Position numbers and translations under genes: made by a program. The notes under the pieces were generated by a model, which saw nothing but the letters and a program-made list of their open reading frames with translations, was not told the DNA's origin and made no database searches. DNA of 64,000 nucleotides, taken from Brachionus plicatilis (lineage: Eukaryota; Rotifera; Eurotatoria; Ploima; Brachionidae). Below, one piece after another: positions 1-13,500 of this stretch. Each line of letters begins with the position of its first letter. The stretch's first letter is position 1. The stretch spans positions 207,501 through 271,500 of the forward strand of contig QEOQ01000688.1 in the NCBI GenBank assembly GCA_010279815.1, in the 5' to 3' direction.

Positions 1-389
1 AATCAGTTTCAATTTTTTTTTTGAATTTGTTCAGAACAAAATTAAGTTTTGGTTAAATTTTTTTCTGAAATTTTCTAAAAAAAAATTAAAAAAAAATTAA
101 AATTTGTTCTGAAATAGTTGATAACTTTTTTCAGCTTTGTACTGTACAATAAATGATTTTTGAACAAAAATACATTTATTTTTGGTTCGGTAAAAATTCA
201 TTTGTTTATCATTTGATTTAAAAAATAATTCATAAAAAAATTTTAAAATTTACTATGGAATTATTTGAGAGTACCATGTATAAACATTTTTTTATCAGCA
301 TCCATAGGAAAGTAATCTAAAAATAATTTCTCACTTAGCTTAAATTTAACCGAGCAATTAAATATTTTCTTAATATTTTCCCAATTAAT

Positions 390-880
390 AATGGCCTATT
401 CTTTTTTATCCCTAATATAACTTCACCTGTATAAATTTACTCATATCTATATAAAAAAAATTTCAGCGTTTAAAAAAATTATTCCTTTTTTATTTAAAAT
501 ACCTTTTTATGTAAAAAAGCTTTATCAATATAAAAAAATGCTTTTTTTATTTTCTCTAAAGAAAAATTTAAATATCTTAAAATGACTTTTAAACTCCAAA
601 ATACTCGCACCTTTTTCTTTCTTTTTGGTTTGTATCTTTATCTAGCAATTGTTTGTCTTGGGTGTCCATTTTTTCAACAAAACGGCTATCAGATTCATTT
701 TCCAAATCAATCATTTTTGTGAAAAAAATTGTATTAAAAAATTTGGAAAAATTTATTGAATTATAAAAGTTTTTTTAAATGAATAGAGTTTTTTTAGATC
801 AAAAAATTTGCTAATTAATTAAAAGTTGTTTTAAATTAACAAAGTAATTTTTTAAAGTAAATTTTTTTTAGTGATAAAAA
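390..880. repeat. Tandem direct duplication, copy A
   Basis: This roughly 490-bp stretch is repeated in the same orientation at 980-1412, with several long identical blocks (for example around 626-680 and 1227-1280). Copy A is the less decayed one. It holds a minus-strand open segment at 611-714 that copy B has lost. Nothing else codes in the first 1.5 kb, which otherwise reads as AT-rich intron of the BLTP1 locus. Confidence 0.75.
611..714 (-). CDS. Candidate first exon of an unknown minus-strand gene
   Basis: A minus-strand ATG at 714 opens 34 codons rich in charged residues (it includes the stretch VEKMDTQDKQLLDKDTNQK). It ends in AAG followed by GTGCGAGT, a usable 5' splice site. Read through instead, it stops within seven codons. 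In the tandem copy (about 1200-1290) the ATG is deleted, a TAA interrupts the same frame, and the splice-site GT has become AT. This suggests copy A may be functional and copy B decayed. No downstream exon could be identified towards position 1, and no family is recognised. The product could equally be a chance open frame in a repeat. Confidence 0.25.
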
Positions 881-979
881 TTATTTAGATTTTTTTTTTA
901 ATTTACCTTATCCTATCATTTAAATCAGCTAAGAATTAAATCTAATAGAAAATCTTAAATATTCATTTATTTTTTCTTG

Positions 980-1412
980 GCCTATACTTTTTTATCACAA
1001 ATTTAACTTCACCTGTATAAATTTTCTCATATCTAAATAAAATTAATTTTAGCGTTTAAAACGATTTTTTTTTATATAAAAATTCCTTTTTTATTTAAAA
1101 AACCTTTTTATAAAAAAAGCTTTATCAATATAAAAAAAAGTTTTTTTTCATTTGGTCTAAAGAAAAATTTAAATATCCTAAAATGAGTTTTAAATTCCAA
1201 AATACTCGCATCTTTTTCTTTGTTTTTAGTTTGTATCTTTATCTAGCAATTGTTTGTCTTGGGTGTCCATTTTTTCAACAAAAAAGCTTTCAGATTATAT
1301 TAAAAATTTTGGAAAAAATTATTAAATTAAAAAAATTTTTTTAAATCAAAAAATTTGCTAATTAATAAAAAGTTGTTTTAAATTAACAAAGTAATTTTTT
1401 TTTAGTGATAAT
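980..1412. repeat. Tandem direct duplication, copy B (decayed)
   Basis: Second copy of the 390-880 segment, offset by about 595 bp, with small deletions. The copy of the 611-714 open segment has lost its start codon, gained an in-frame TAA and lost its donor GT. Confidence 0.7.
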
Positions 1413-1572
1413 AATGTAATTTTAGTTACAAAAAAATTTTCTATCCTTTTTTCTTATTTCTATTAAAAATCATTATTTGGCCAAGAATTTAGAATTATAT
1501 TAATATGTAATTTTAACCCCTTTTTTAATTATTTATTCAACTATTAACTAACCAAACAACCTTAAAATCAAG

Positions 1573-4500
1573 ACTATTGAGTACAGAAGCTCTTCAAACC
1601 TTAAGTAAAAGTAAAGTGGCAAATATGAACCAAAAGATTAAAATTAAATTCAAAAACCTTTGTGAATAATTAAAATTATCTAACCAAATATTTAAATTGT
1701 TATTTATTATATTTATTTTGATTAATAAAAATAATTTATAAAAAATTTACAAAATAATTTTTTCATCTTTTACGAAGCAATTTATCTTTGAAAATTTAAT
1801 TAACAAAATATCTACCTAAAATTATGTAGAACTCTCCTGATAATCTTTATTTTTCAGGATCAAGCTCAAAGCTCCAATATGACGGCTCGCTGAACATTCG
1901 AATGGATTCGGCCTTCGGAAAGCTTTTCGAAAGTGACAAAAAAATGTAGCAAAAAAAAAACATATTTTTTTATTTAAATTTAAACAAAAATTAAATTAAG
2001 AAACGTGGTTTTGCTCAACATCCAAAAGTCTCATCTATTCGGCTATTTGAGCAACAAAAGCGTATTTTCCTCATTTGTTCACATCGGCATGATCAACATA
2101 GATGTGCCAATACAGCCTGTGATCGTCCACGGAGTTGTTATCCGAGAAACCAAGGTGATCGAGCAAAACATTTTGCCGGAAATAAAAAATTTCGCCATAT
2201 TCGAAAACGACGAAGAGCACTCCAAAGAAGAAAAGTCGACTTCTGGCCAAGAAAAGTCAAAGAGCCGACAAAACGACCTCAAAACCTCCAGTTCATTTAC
2301 CCAGGACAAAACGAGCAAAGCGGAAGTGCAAGCGGACAAAGCCAGCGTACCATCTCCCTCTCTCCAGACGATCACGCTCGAAAACGAGACCTTGTCAAGC
2401 AAATCCAAACGCACTCTGTCTAGAAAAAGCAAGCACCAAATGTCCCTAAGTGCAGACAACAAAAAAGGACTCTTGCACAAGTTCAAGCTCAATTTCAAAT
2501 CAAAATTCGATGGTCTGGAAGTCAGAGCCAAACTGCTGGAAACACCGTGCCTAAAGGCGGCCTACTTGATCCAAGATGTCGAGTGCACGCTCACTTTGAC
2601 CAACGACCAGTCCCACTTCACCTGTCTGCTCAACAAACACTCGCTCAGCTTTCAGTGCGATGACCAAATAAATGACCAAGATTTAAAGTCAACTTTTATG
2701 ACCATGAAGCCTCTCGAGCAGCGAACCAACTTTTTTTTGCCCTCCATTTTCCTGAGCGGAAAGCATTTGTCAAAGTGTCTGTCCGACAACCAGTCCGAGG
2801 CCAGCAGGGTGCAGAAATTTTTCAATCTGTCCGAAGTTAGATTTGTGGTCGAGATATCGCCCTTGAACAGAGAGCTCGATGCCGAGGTGATCGCTCAGCT
2901 GGTCTTTGTGGCCAAGGTCTTCCTAAAAGAAATAAACAACATTCTGCAAGCTGTGTACGGCTTCGAGGAAGTGAACGAGCCTGCAGTGGCGAACACGCCA
3001 CGCTCCGCCAAGTCCAACACGGCCGAGAGCTTCGCGTCTCACAGCCAGTCCCAGAGCTCTGTGGTCAATTACTTTTTCTATGACTTTAAGATAGAAATGG
3101 GCAAGATATCTGTGACCGGCATAACACCGTCGGACACGGCCTTGAGCATCTACACAAGTGACAAGAGCAGTCTGAGCTTTACCAACCTGAAAAATGCGGA
3201 GGGCATCGACGGACTCAAATTGGCAGACTTGGCCAAAAATTTTGACTTCTCTCTCAAACCATATGTGGAGACCAAGTCCCAGCTGAGCATTGAGTTGAGG
3301 AAAAACTGCTCCGATGATGGCCTCACTAATGACTGGTACCAATTGGCCTATTTTGACACCAAATTCGACCTGAGAAATGAGAGAAAAAGAACAAGCGGCA
3401 ATTTGGACCGGGAAGCGATCAAAATCACGGTGGAAAAGCCGCGCTTCTATCTACAACCAGGTGCAGTTGACTGTGCCATTTTGTTCTGGCTAAACTACAA
3501 GGATACCTACGAGTTTTGGCTGCAACAAAGACAAGAGTTGTCGAATCAGACAGACTTTTTGCGCAGCACCTCATCGCCGATCACCTTTGCGCAAAATGTG
3601 CCGGACAAAACTAACATTGAAAATTTTTTGACCCTAAAGCTCCGAGTGACTGGACTCGGGCTTGCGTTGCCGCTGTCGGGCAAGATGTACAAGAGCTTTT
3701 TTGCGTCCAATATGGACTGTCTGGTCATTAGTCTTCACGAGACTGCCATTTTTGCGTGTTCTAGCGGGTGCATTGTGAGCAAGGGACAGTTTAGCAACTT
3801 TAGCTTGAGGTTTATTGAGAATTTTAATCTGTCAAGTTCGGACTGGGTGCCCATTCTTAGTCCCACTGACAACCGGGCTCATTCGAGCTTTTTTCACAAG
3901 AATTTGATCAATTCCTGGATTGTGCCGTCCGGATATTATGAGGTTTGCTCGAGCACTATTGATAAGCCAAAGCCTAGGGCTATTCACAGAAGAAATGATC
4001 CCAAAAATTTACTAAGTAAGTTGAGCATTTTTAAAATTAGATTTTGATTTTTTTAATTTTAAAATAAAAATTTTTATTTTGTTCAAAAATAAATCGAGTT
4101 CGGTAAAAATACTCACGCAAATTTTAAATCAATTAAAGTTAGGACTTAATAAAAGTGGCTAAAAAACCAATTTTGTGATTTTTGATTTTTTTGTAGAAAT
4201 TAAGAAAAAATAAGCATTTTAAATTGCGAATTTTTTATGGGTGAGATAGAAAAAAACATAAAAAGAGAGAAAAAAACACATGGAAAAGAGAAAAAAAACA
4301 CAAGTTATATAAAAAATAACTTAAATAGTTAAAATGAGACCAAATTTAGACTAAATCTAATTCAAGAATGGTTTAAAGAAATATTTAAAACTCTCAGATT
4401 TGAAAAATTTATTAGTTTTTTTATTTTTGAACTAAAAATGATAAAAAATGTGTTAAAATACTTGTAAATTTACGTGAAAAAGTTAATTCGTCTATTTTCG

Positions 4501-7500
4501 CAAAGGATTTGAACATTTGCTTTTTATCTTTAATTTTAAATTTATTATATGTTTTTTTTAAACTAAAACTTTTTTATTAAACTAAAAATATTAAAAAAAA
4601 TTTATTTTGAATTTATGTTTTTTATCTTTTTATAAAATTGGTTATATGTTTTTTTATTCTTTTTATATGTTTCGTTCTACCTGTCCCATTTTTTATAGGT
4701 ATTGTGAAATTCAAATACAAATTGAACAAAAATTCTTCATTTTTTGATAAATTAAAATTAAAGTTTACAAATAATAAAATAAAAAAAATTGCAACATATT
4801 GCAGCATTCTTTGAAAAAAGAATATATTTTTTGGTAGCAGCTAATTATATTCTTTCGTATCTAATATTAATTATGAAAAAAGATAAATTATTTGAGAAAA
4901 AAGATATTTATTTTTATAAGCATATATTTGTTTTTTAGTAGCAGCTAATTAAATCACATGAATAAAACAAAAAAACAAAATCCAAGATACAGTGCCGATT
5001 TGAAAAGTGGATTTCTGGTAATTTTACGTAGAAATTAGTAAAAATTAAAAGGCCAAAAAAAAGCTCAATTTTTTGAATTTTTTATTATTTTCCATTTTTA
5101 CCTAAATTTACGTAAAAATTAGTAAATAATAGAAAAAAGAAGTAACTATTGGTAAAATATAAACATATAAATAGGAACTAATTTTTTCAAAATTTATTAA
5201 AAAATAATAAAAAATTCATAGATTGAGCTTTTTTTGGCCTTTTCAGTTTTACTAATTTTTACGTAAATTAACGTAAAATTACCAGAAATCCACTTGTCAT
5301 GCTACTTGATCAGTTATACTTAGAGGAACAGGTGTTGAATTTTCAACAGCTTCTTCAATATTATTTGATGTTTATGAAATAACTGGGGGCAAACTTTTGG
5401 GTTGATTTGACTCTTGAATGTCATTTTATTCTTTATTTCAAAAATTTTCTTGTAATTAAATTAAATGTTATCTTTTAATTGACAACATTTATGTACTGAA
5501 GAATACAATTATCTGCTAATCAATTTATTTTGCTACTATGAAAAATAATTTTCTACATTATTTTTATCTACTAAAAATTAGATACTATAAAATATAATTA
5601 GCTGCTACCAAAAAACTAAGCCTTTGAAAAAATACAAAAATAAAATATCAATAAGATTTAAATTGATTATGGATTTGAATTAGTAAAAAAATAAGAAAAC
5701 AAAAATTTTTTATTAGACAAAAAATGTTCAAAAAAGTATGTTGCACTTTTTTGTTGTATTCTTTTAAATATTTTTTATTAACTTTAATTTTAATTAAAAA
5801 ATGACGAATTTTTGTTCATTTGTATTTGAAATTCACAACGCTAAAATGTAATGGACCGAAAGATGATCAAAATAATTAAAATTTATTTATTTTTGTTTTT
5901 TTTTTAACAAAAAAAATTCACGAATGACAATCAAAAAAAATGTTTCACATCCAAAACAGCGATTTTCACAGACTAAATTCAAACATTTTTAGTTGTAAAA
6001 TCCGGAAAATATTTTTGCAAAAATATTTTTTAAGTTTATCAAAAAATTTATTCCTATATTTACTTAAATTAATTGAAAAATATCTTTCGAACAGTATAAC
6101 TCAATTTATTAATTCTTCAATCTAAATTATATATATATTCAAATGTTAACGAAAATCAAATGTTTAAACTAATGAAATGCCGAAAATGGTGAAAAACCAC
6201 TGACAATCTTTGAAAAACCATTTTCTCTCGGTATTGTCTTAAAAATTAAAAAAATAAAGATAAACATGGTTAGGAGGTGATTTTTTTTGGATTAAGATTT
6301 TTAACACTAAAAAGCAATTAAAAATTTATGTAACTTTATTGTTTAAATTTGTCTTAATAGTCAGAAAAAAAATTTATACTAAAAAGCGGGTCAATTTTAC
6401 ATTACTCATTAGTTTATTAATGAGTTAAGTTAAAATAAATAAATTGAAAAAAATTTCATTTATTTTTTGTTATTTCAAAATTTTATTCGAATGCTAAAAC
6501 ATAGTGCTGCTTTGGCCACACTGGCAACTAAAACCTTGAGAATGAATAAAATCATTTTTTTAAATTAATAAATAAATATTAATGATTAGATAATTTTAGA
6601 TTTTTTCATAAAATTCCTAATATTGTTTCTTATTTACGAGTTAGTTTCAGAGTTATTTAAAAGTCACAAGTCTAAAGTTATGTCCAAGTCAGGACTTTTA
6701 TTTTCTAAAAGTAAAAAAAATCTTCAGTCTAAAAATTAAAATTAATTAATTAATTAATTAATTAATTATACTTTTAATTTTTTAAAGCCCGGACTTTTTA
6801 TTAGTGACCTAGACATTAACTAGGCTGCCACAATACTACCTGGAGCGACAAAAAATTCATGTGACTGGACTTGAGAAAACCCTAATTAAAGCTATTGACT
6901 TGGACTTTATTTTTGGTTTTTAAACAACTCTGGTTATTTCATAAGAAATCTACTTTTATTGCTTGATTTCGTTATCTACGCCCTCGAAATCACTGTTCAT
7001 CACAGTTTAGCAAAAAGTTGAAAGAAAATCAACTTTTTAAGTTGTAAATTTGAATATGTGTGAGCTTAATAGAATGAAATTTAAGTATTTAAAAAAGACA
7101 AAAATTATTTTTAAAAATTTCATTTTTTTAAAATTTTGTTGTCAGTTAAAAAAGATATAAAAATCGTTAAAAAAATTTTTTGAATATTTTTGAATTGAAT
7201 TATTTATTTTATTTTTAAAAGAAAACGCGCCATTATGGATTTTGTCCGTCAAATGGAAAATGGAAGGCATCGATATTAATTTTGATACAAATATTGGCAA
7301 ATGGCTGTCTAAGTTAGGAGACACAGTAACAAGTTTAGCTGATACACAAAGTATTCTAGAAGTGAGAGATTTATTACTTTATTTTCAGATAGTTAAATTT
7401 TAAATTCTAGCAAGCATCAAGTCAAGATGATCAAGATCCTGAGATAAGGCGTTTAAAACAAGAATTAATTGAGTGCATGTAATTTTTTTTAAATGAAATT

Positions 7501-10500
7501 TAATTTTAAATAATCTAAATTATTAATTTAATCAAGGGAACGAGGTGAAACGTCCAAAGCAAATGTGGTCCAGTCCAAAATAGACCTAATGAGTTTTGCC
7601 AGTTATCCAGAGAAAGCCAAACAAATTTTTGTTAAAGTAAAATTTTAAAAATTCTTCAAGTTAAAATTAACATTTGAACTTTTTTTAAATTTAAGACCAA
7701 GAACAAGCTTGGACTAAATCAAACCCTGACACCCACTACGGTGATTAGAAATCCATTTGAAAAAAAAAGTCTTGAAAACGAGGCAATTCCCGAAAAGAGC
7801 TCAGTTTTAAGAAGACTAAATGCCTCTCATCGAAGACACAGGTTTGTGATTATTTTTAATTCAACGAAATATTAATTTGAACTTTTAAATTAAACTTATT
7901 TTATTTATAAATTTAGCCGTAGTAAATCTGAGCATTTATTTGATGCTTTTTTACTCTTCTTTAAAAGGTATTTACATACTGATTACAAAAATCAAAATCG
8001 ATATCTATAAAATCATTTTTTTTTAAATTAATTTAATTAAAAATATTTAAAATTGAGTAAATTAGCTTGAATTATAATTAAAACAAATTTTGTTTGTAGT
8101 TACTTTATTTGCATACATCAATTAATTTTAAATTAGTATTAGATTTAAATTTATTATTTAAAATATTTTTAAGATGGCATAATAGTAAATTTTATAAGAT
8201 AAAATAAAAATTCGAGTTGTGTGACTCCCAAACAAAGTGCTTGTAAAAAGAAAAAGTAAAAAATTGACAAAATTTTTCTTTTACTTTCTGTTTATACCTA
8301 TTCAAATAAAAAGCCATTTTTTTACTTTCTTGTCAAAATTTTGATAACTTCTTTATTGCTTTGATCTCATGGAAGCTATTTTACGAAATTCATTTAAAGA
8401 TATGCTAAATTGCTGGCTGTAATCTGAGAATAAGACTGAAATTTCGTATTTTCTTAAGTAAAATTTGCGTTTTAGATCTAATAAAGTCTATTATTCAGTC
8501 CAAATTCAATAAATTATTTATTTATTGAATTTATTAACGAAAAACTATTAAATATAAAAAACATAAAAACAATGGCGGAAGGAGTTCTATTTCTCAGAGC
8601 CATTTAAATTTTTAAATAAACTTTTAAAAAAAAAAAAAAAGTCCAACTCCTAATGAAATTAAAATAGTAGTAAGAGTCAAAGTTGTACAAAGTGCATCAC
8701 ATTACATTCACCATACCTCAATTCATTCAGAAATGGCATATCTTTCTGAAATCTTTCTGTGACTTCGTTCTTTCATTAACCTGATTAACAATGACTATAA
8801 TTTTTGAGTCATTGGCATGCATACATCTGTATTTTATTAATCATCATCATCTCATTTTGATAGAAAATCTGGGAGGTCATTTATGTACAGAATATTATCG
8901 GATCAAGAATAGACCCTTGTGGAACTTAGCCGAAAAGTATGACCATTCAGATACAGTACCACACATTCTAATACCCAGCAAATCTTCAAACCAGCTCAAA
9001 ATTCTTTTGCCTAACCCTAAAGCAAGGAGCTTATGAAAAAGGCGCTTATGTGGTACTGTATCAAAAGTCTTCGAGAAGACAAGAAGTATCTGTCAGCCTC
9101 TGCTGTCTCACTCTTAATCATGTCAAGCGTTTACATTAGGTTTGTTACACATCCTTTTTTGATCACAATCATGACTTCTGAAATGTTCCCTTTTTTATTC
9201 CTTTGATTGATAATTAAAAAACTTGATTTTTAAAAAAAATTATCTAAATCTATATTAATATCAGAGTTGTTTATAAGTCATAAGTCTTTAGTGGAGAAAA
9301 CATATAAAATGTGAATCTAGAAAAAAAATTAAAAATTTTTAATTTTGAATCATTATCAAAATGAACTAAAACATAAATTCAAATATTATTAATTTAAAAA
9401 ACAAAACAAAACAAATAAAATAAAAGTGATTCCAAAACTCGAATGTATTTATTTGACCAAAATTAATTCTGAAATCGAACTAAATTTTTTTAAAATTTTT
9501 TTAAAATTTTTTTTAAATTAAAATCTAAAACTTTTCTAATGTTATATTTGACTTACTTAACCAATTTGACTCGATTTTTTTTAAAATTTTTACAAAAGTT
9601 TATGTTTTATTATTATTTATGAAAAAAAAATTTATGTTTTGATAACATTTTTTAAAAATGAAATCATAATATATGTTTCTTGAATCCTTACCCGTCTTAA
9701 GCCATGTCCAACTTTGACTTAAATTTTAGTGACTTTGATTTAAACTAAGCCGCCACAATAACTACTAAAATTCATATGACCATTACCATGACTGATGGAT
9801 GATCGTTTTGCTGTTGCAGGTAGCTATTTTTGCGGCCTAGTTTAAGCCCAGACAGGATGATCAAAACATATAAAAAGATAAAAGAACATAAATAAAGAAA
9901 ATTAAATATATAGTAAAATATTGATTTAATTAATGAGAAAAAAAATAAATATTATAAAAAGATAAAAAGCATACATTCAAATCCAATTTTTTTTAATTTT
10001 TTTCAATTGTCAGAATTAATCAATTGTTTTTTAAACAATATTAAATTTGCGTTAATTACGTAAAATTCCAAATTTCCTCTCATTTTTACTATTTGAGTTT
10101 TTTTTATATAATTTGTGCTTAATCTCTTTTTGATATTTTTTTTCCCTCATTATATAAGCTAGATTTGTAAAATTGATAATATGTTGTTTTCTCTTTTTTG
10201 ACTTTTAAACAACTATGATTTTTATAAATGAAAGCGGCCACTTTGAATACCCAAATTTTAATTTATATAAATATTAAAGATAAAATACAAATTTTGATTT
10301 TTGTTCTCGCTTATTTAAAATTAATATAAACAAAAATAATAAAAATAAAAATTCCATACAGCTCAAATAACTTAAAGACTAAGCTATAAAAGCAAAGAAC
10401 TTCACATATTGACTGCGTGTCAACACAATTCCAACTACCAGCGATGAGATTATTCTTTTGGAGACAGACCATTAGTCAATATCAGATCATGCTTTTCAGA

Positions 10501-13500
10501 ACCTTGCACGTCTCTGATGTGAGTGATACTGGTGATTTCCAGGTTCCATTTTACTTCCTTTCTTGAAAATTGGCGCTATTTTGTCTCTTCCACTCTACTG
10601 GGATTTTTCCAGACTCAAAATATTTTCTGTAAATTATTTCAAAATGCAAAGACGCTTTTTTGGACCAGTTTTTTAGTATCAAGAGATGAATATCATCAGC
10701 TCCCATCGATTAACTTCCTTCTAGCTAGTCTTGGCTCAACTGTATCAGCATTTACTTAGCTAGATCGTTCTTTATTCTCGATTTTTATCTATTTTATTAA
10801 AGCTTAAATGGAAATTTAATGGCGATTTATTATTTTTTAACTAAAATTACTACAAAAAATTTGTTTTCCTAAATTTGCATAACTGATATTATTCTTATTA
10901 ATTTTTCTAAATCGTATTAAAATTTTAAATTAAACATAATTATAATTTAAAAAAACTAAAAATCAGCAGATAAATGTTTAACTGAATTTTGAGCATCTTT
11001 TTAAGCCAGAGAAGGATGTTCTGTACAATTGGATTTTTTTTTTGAATTAGAACAATATTTTGATAATTAAGAATATTATGGTATGAATTTTGATGAAAAA
11101 TTCGAGTTCTGTAATCTGGTTTCTAATTAACATCTCAATAATTCTTTGCTTATTACAATTTGGTTCATATAGAGGCAAAGGATAAATAAAAATTTTAAAA
11201 AAAGTTAAATAAAAATAATTATTTTTTTTCTAAAATTTAATTAAATATTGAAAAAACTAGCATCAAACTTTATTTTTAAAATAAATTCACATTTTCAAAT
11301 TAACTAAGTAATTTTATGAAATGTAAGTCATTTTTATATTCATCTAGTAAAATTGGTTAAAAATCAGTAATTTTAGTTAATGAATTAGCACACGCCAAAT
11401 TTTATTAGAAAAAAGTAGACAAAATACAATTAAAAAAATCTTTAAAAAAATTTAAAATTCTGCTTTTTTTTTTATTTGAAATAGACAAAAAATTCTAACC
11501 AAAAAATTCTTAATTAATTTTGTCGGTCAAGCTTCTATTTGACAATAAAACTAGTAATTAATAATTTTTCCATTCCATAGCGTTTCAAACGATGATATTA
11601 ACTTAACTAATGTGCGACCAAACAACTTGAATTCCTCGATTCTCTATGAAGAAAATGAGAATGAAAACATGTCGTCCACCTCGAATCCCAACATAACTCC
11701 GGAGAACAGAGCAGCACAATTGCTGGCAAGTCAGGCGCCTTCAATTGACTTCAAACTGAGCGTCAAAATTGATATCAGCAGTGGAAAATGCGTATTGCAC
11801 GCAGATAAGCCTCCAAATCAGCCAAATGCGCGTTCTGCCTACATGAACTCGCCTGTTTCAGGCGGCTATTTTAGCCCTGAGCTAATGAAAGGCTTTGCAG
11901 GCAACGCAAACTTTACTCCCAACATTTCCTCCACTTACCATGATCCTGAATCCCGCAAGACCACATTCATATTTCCAGCTATCGGAGTTCAAACTTTCTA
12001 CGAGTCAACTAACAAAAAAAAAATGGAAAAATTGACCAAAAAAGCAAGTTTGTATGCGATGATAAAAATCGAGAGCTTCGCAATGCCAACTTCAGTTCAG
12101 GGATTTAACAGCAGAGAGTTGTATATGTCACGTGACATGGTTCTCAGTCCCGCTTTGCTCGACTTTATAGAGCAAACTCTAGAACCATTCGATTTAAAGT
12201 CTTCCATCAACACCCCAGAAGGCACCAAGGCCAAAATTCCAAAATCCGAGTCGTTGGATGAAAATTCTATAAAAAATAAAATAAATGAAAACAAAGAACC
12301 CAACTATTTTCCGGTTGACGTGGTCGTGTTTGTTTCCATGAAACCATCGGCTATTCGGTTCACCTGTGTGCCCCAGTCGACCATGGAATGCCTGCTAAAA
12401 CTTCCCTCAGTGGAAATGGTGGTCTCTACGAGCCGTGTGGACTCACAGACTCAGACCAAGCTTGAGAACATCTTAAAGTCAGAAGAGCCAAATGAGTTTT
12501 TTTTGTCAAACAGTCTGTCTGCCACTTACAATGACGGAGGCCTTAATTTGACCTGTAGTCTGTCCGATTTTTCCCTAAAATTTTACAACCGTCTGGCCAT
12601 CAGAAACACCATAGACCCAAGGTTTTACTACAACGATGCTCACTCGACAGTTTTTGAAGAAAAAGATTCGCTGAGTGTCCGCGTTGCCTACATCAAAGTG
12701 AACATATCGCGTAACAAGCGCGCTGTGTCCAAATTTCTTCCAAATCAGGCTTACATGTCCAATTCGAGCTCTGGCCAGAACGAGGTTAAACTGTCGATTT
12801 TGGCGGATGTGGGCAGCACTTCATTCATCTACGACATGAGAAACATAAAAGAAGTGTTTGTGTTTCCAAAGATATGGTACCGAAGATCGTTTGCCAGAAG
12901 AATTATATTCGGTGATGAAATCAGCACTAGCACTGTGCCAATGGCTCATGACTCCTTTCGAACATCACAAACCAATGTTGACACATCTGTTCCGGCAAAC
13001 AACAACAGCAGGATAATCAAGAGGCGTAATTAGAATAAATTTTTATTTAAATAAAAGCTGAATGTTATTTTTTATTTTTTTTAGCCAAAAGTTTGGATCT
13101 AGATACGAGCAGCTCTTCAATATTGGGCCTTAACCCCAATTGGAAGACATTGGTACTTATATCAGTAAATATAGCAGGTTTAGAGGTTAGAATGAATATT
13201 GGAAGTGTCTTGGGAAATGTCTGGTAATTAATTTTTTTTTTTTAATTGGCACATTGATGGTGCTACATATAAAGAAGTTATTTGACGTAAATTTTCGATT
13301 CTTAAAATCTAAGGGAAGAATTTTTGCAGACATTTTTGTTAGTCTCAAACTTTTTGTTGTTTATTTATTTTTTTATCTGTTCAGAGCTAATGCTCCTTCA
13401 GAATATAAATTTAAAAAAAAATAAAGTTAAATTACATAAATAATATTAAATAAAAGTTGGATAAAATAAAAAGTTAGTTAAAACGATATGGTGAAATAGA

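Noticed and set aside
2079..3342. Minus-strand open frames of 150 and 139 codons
   Set aside because: They lie antisense to the large BLTP1 exon 2001-4015 and have no family resemblance; shadows of its codon bias.
8791..9036. 81-codon plus-strand open frame
   Set aside because: Antisense of a decayed reverse transcriptase, which is clearly recognisable on the minus strand.
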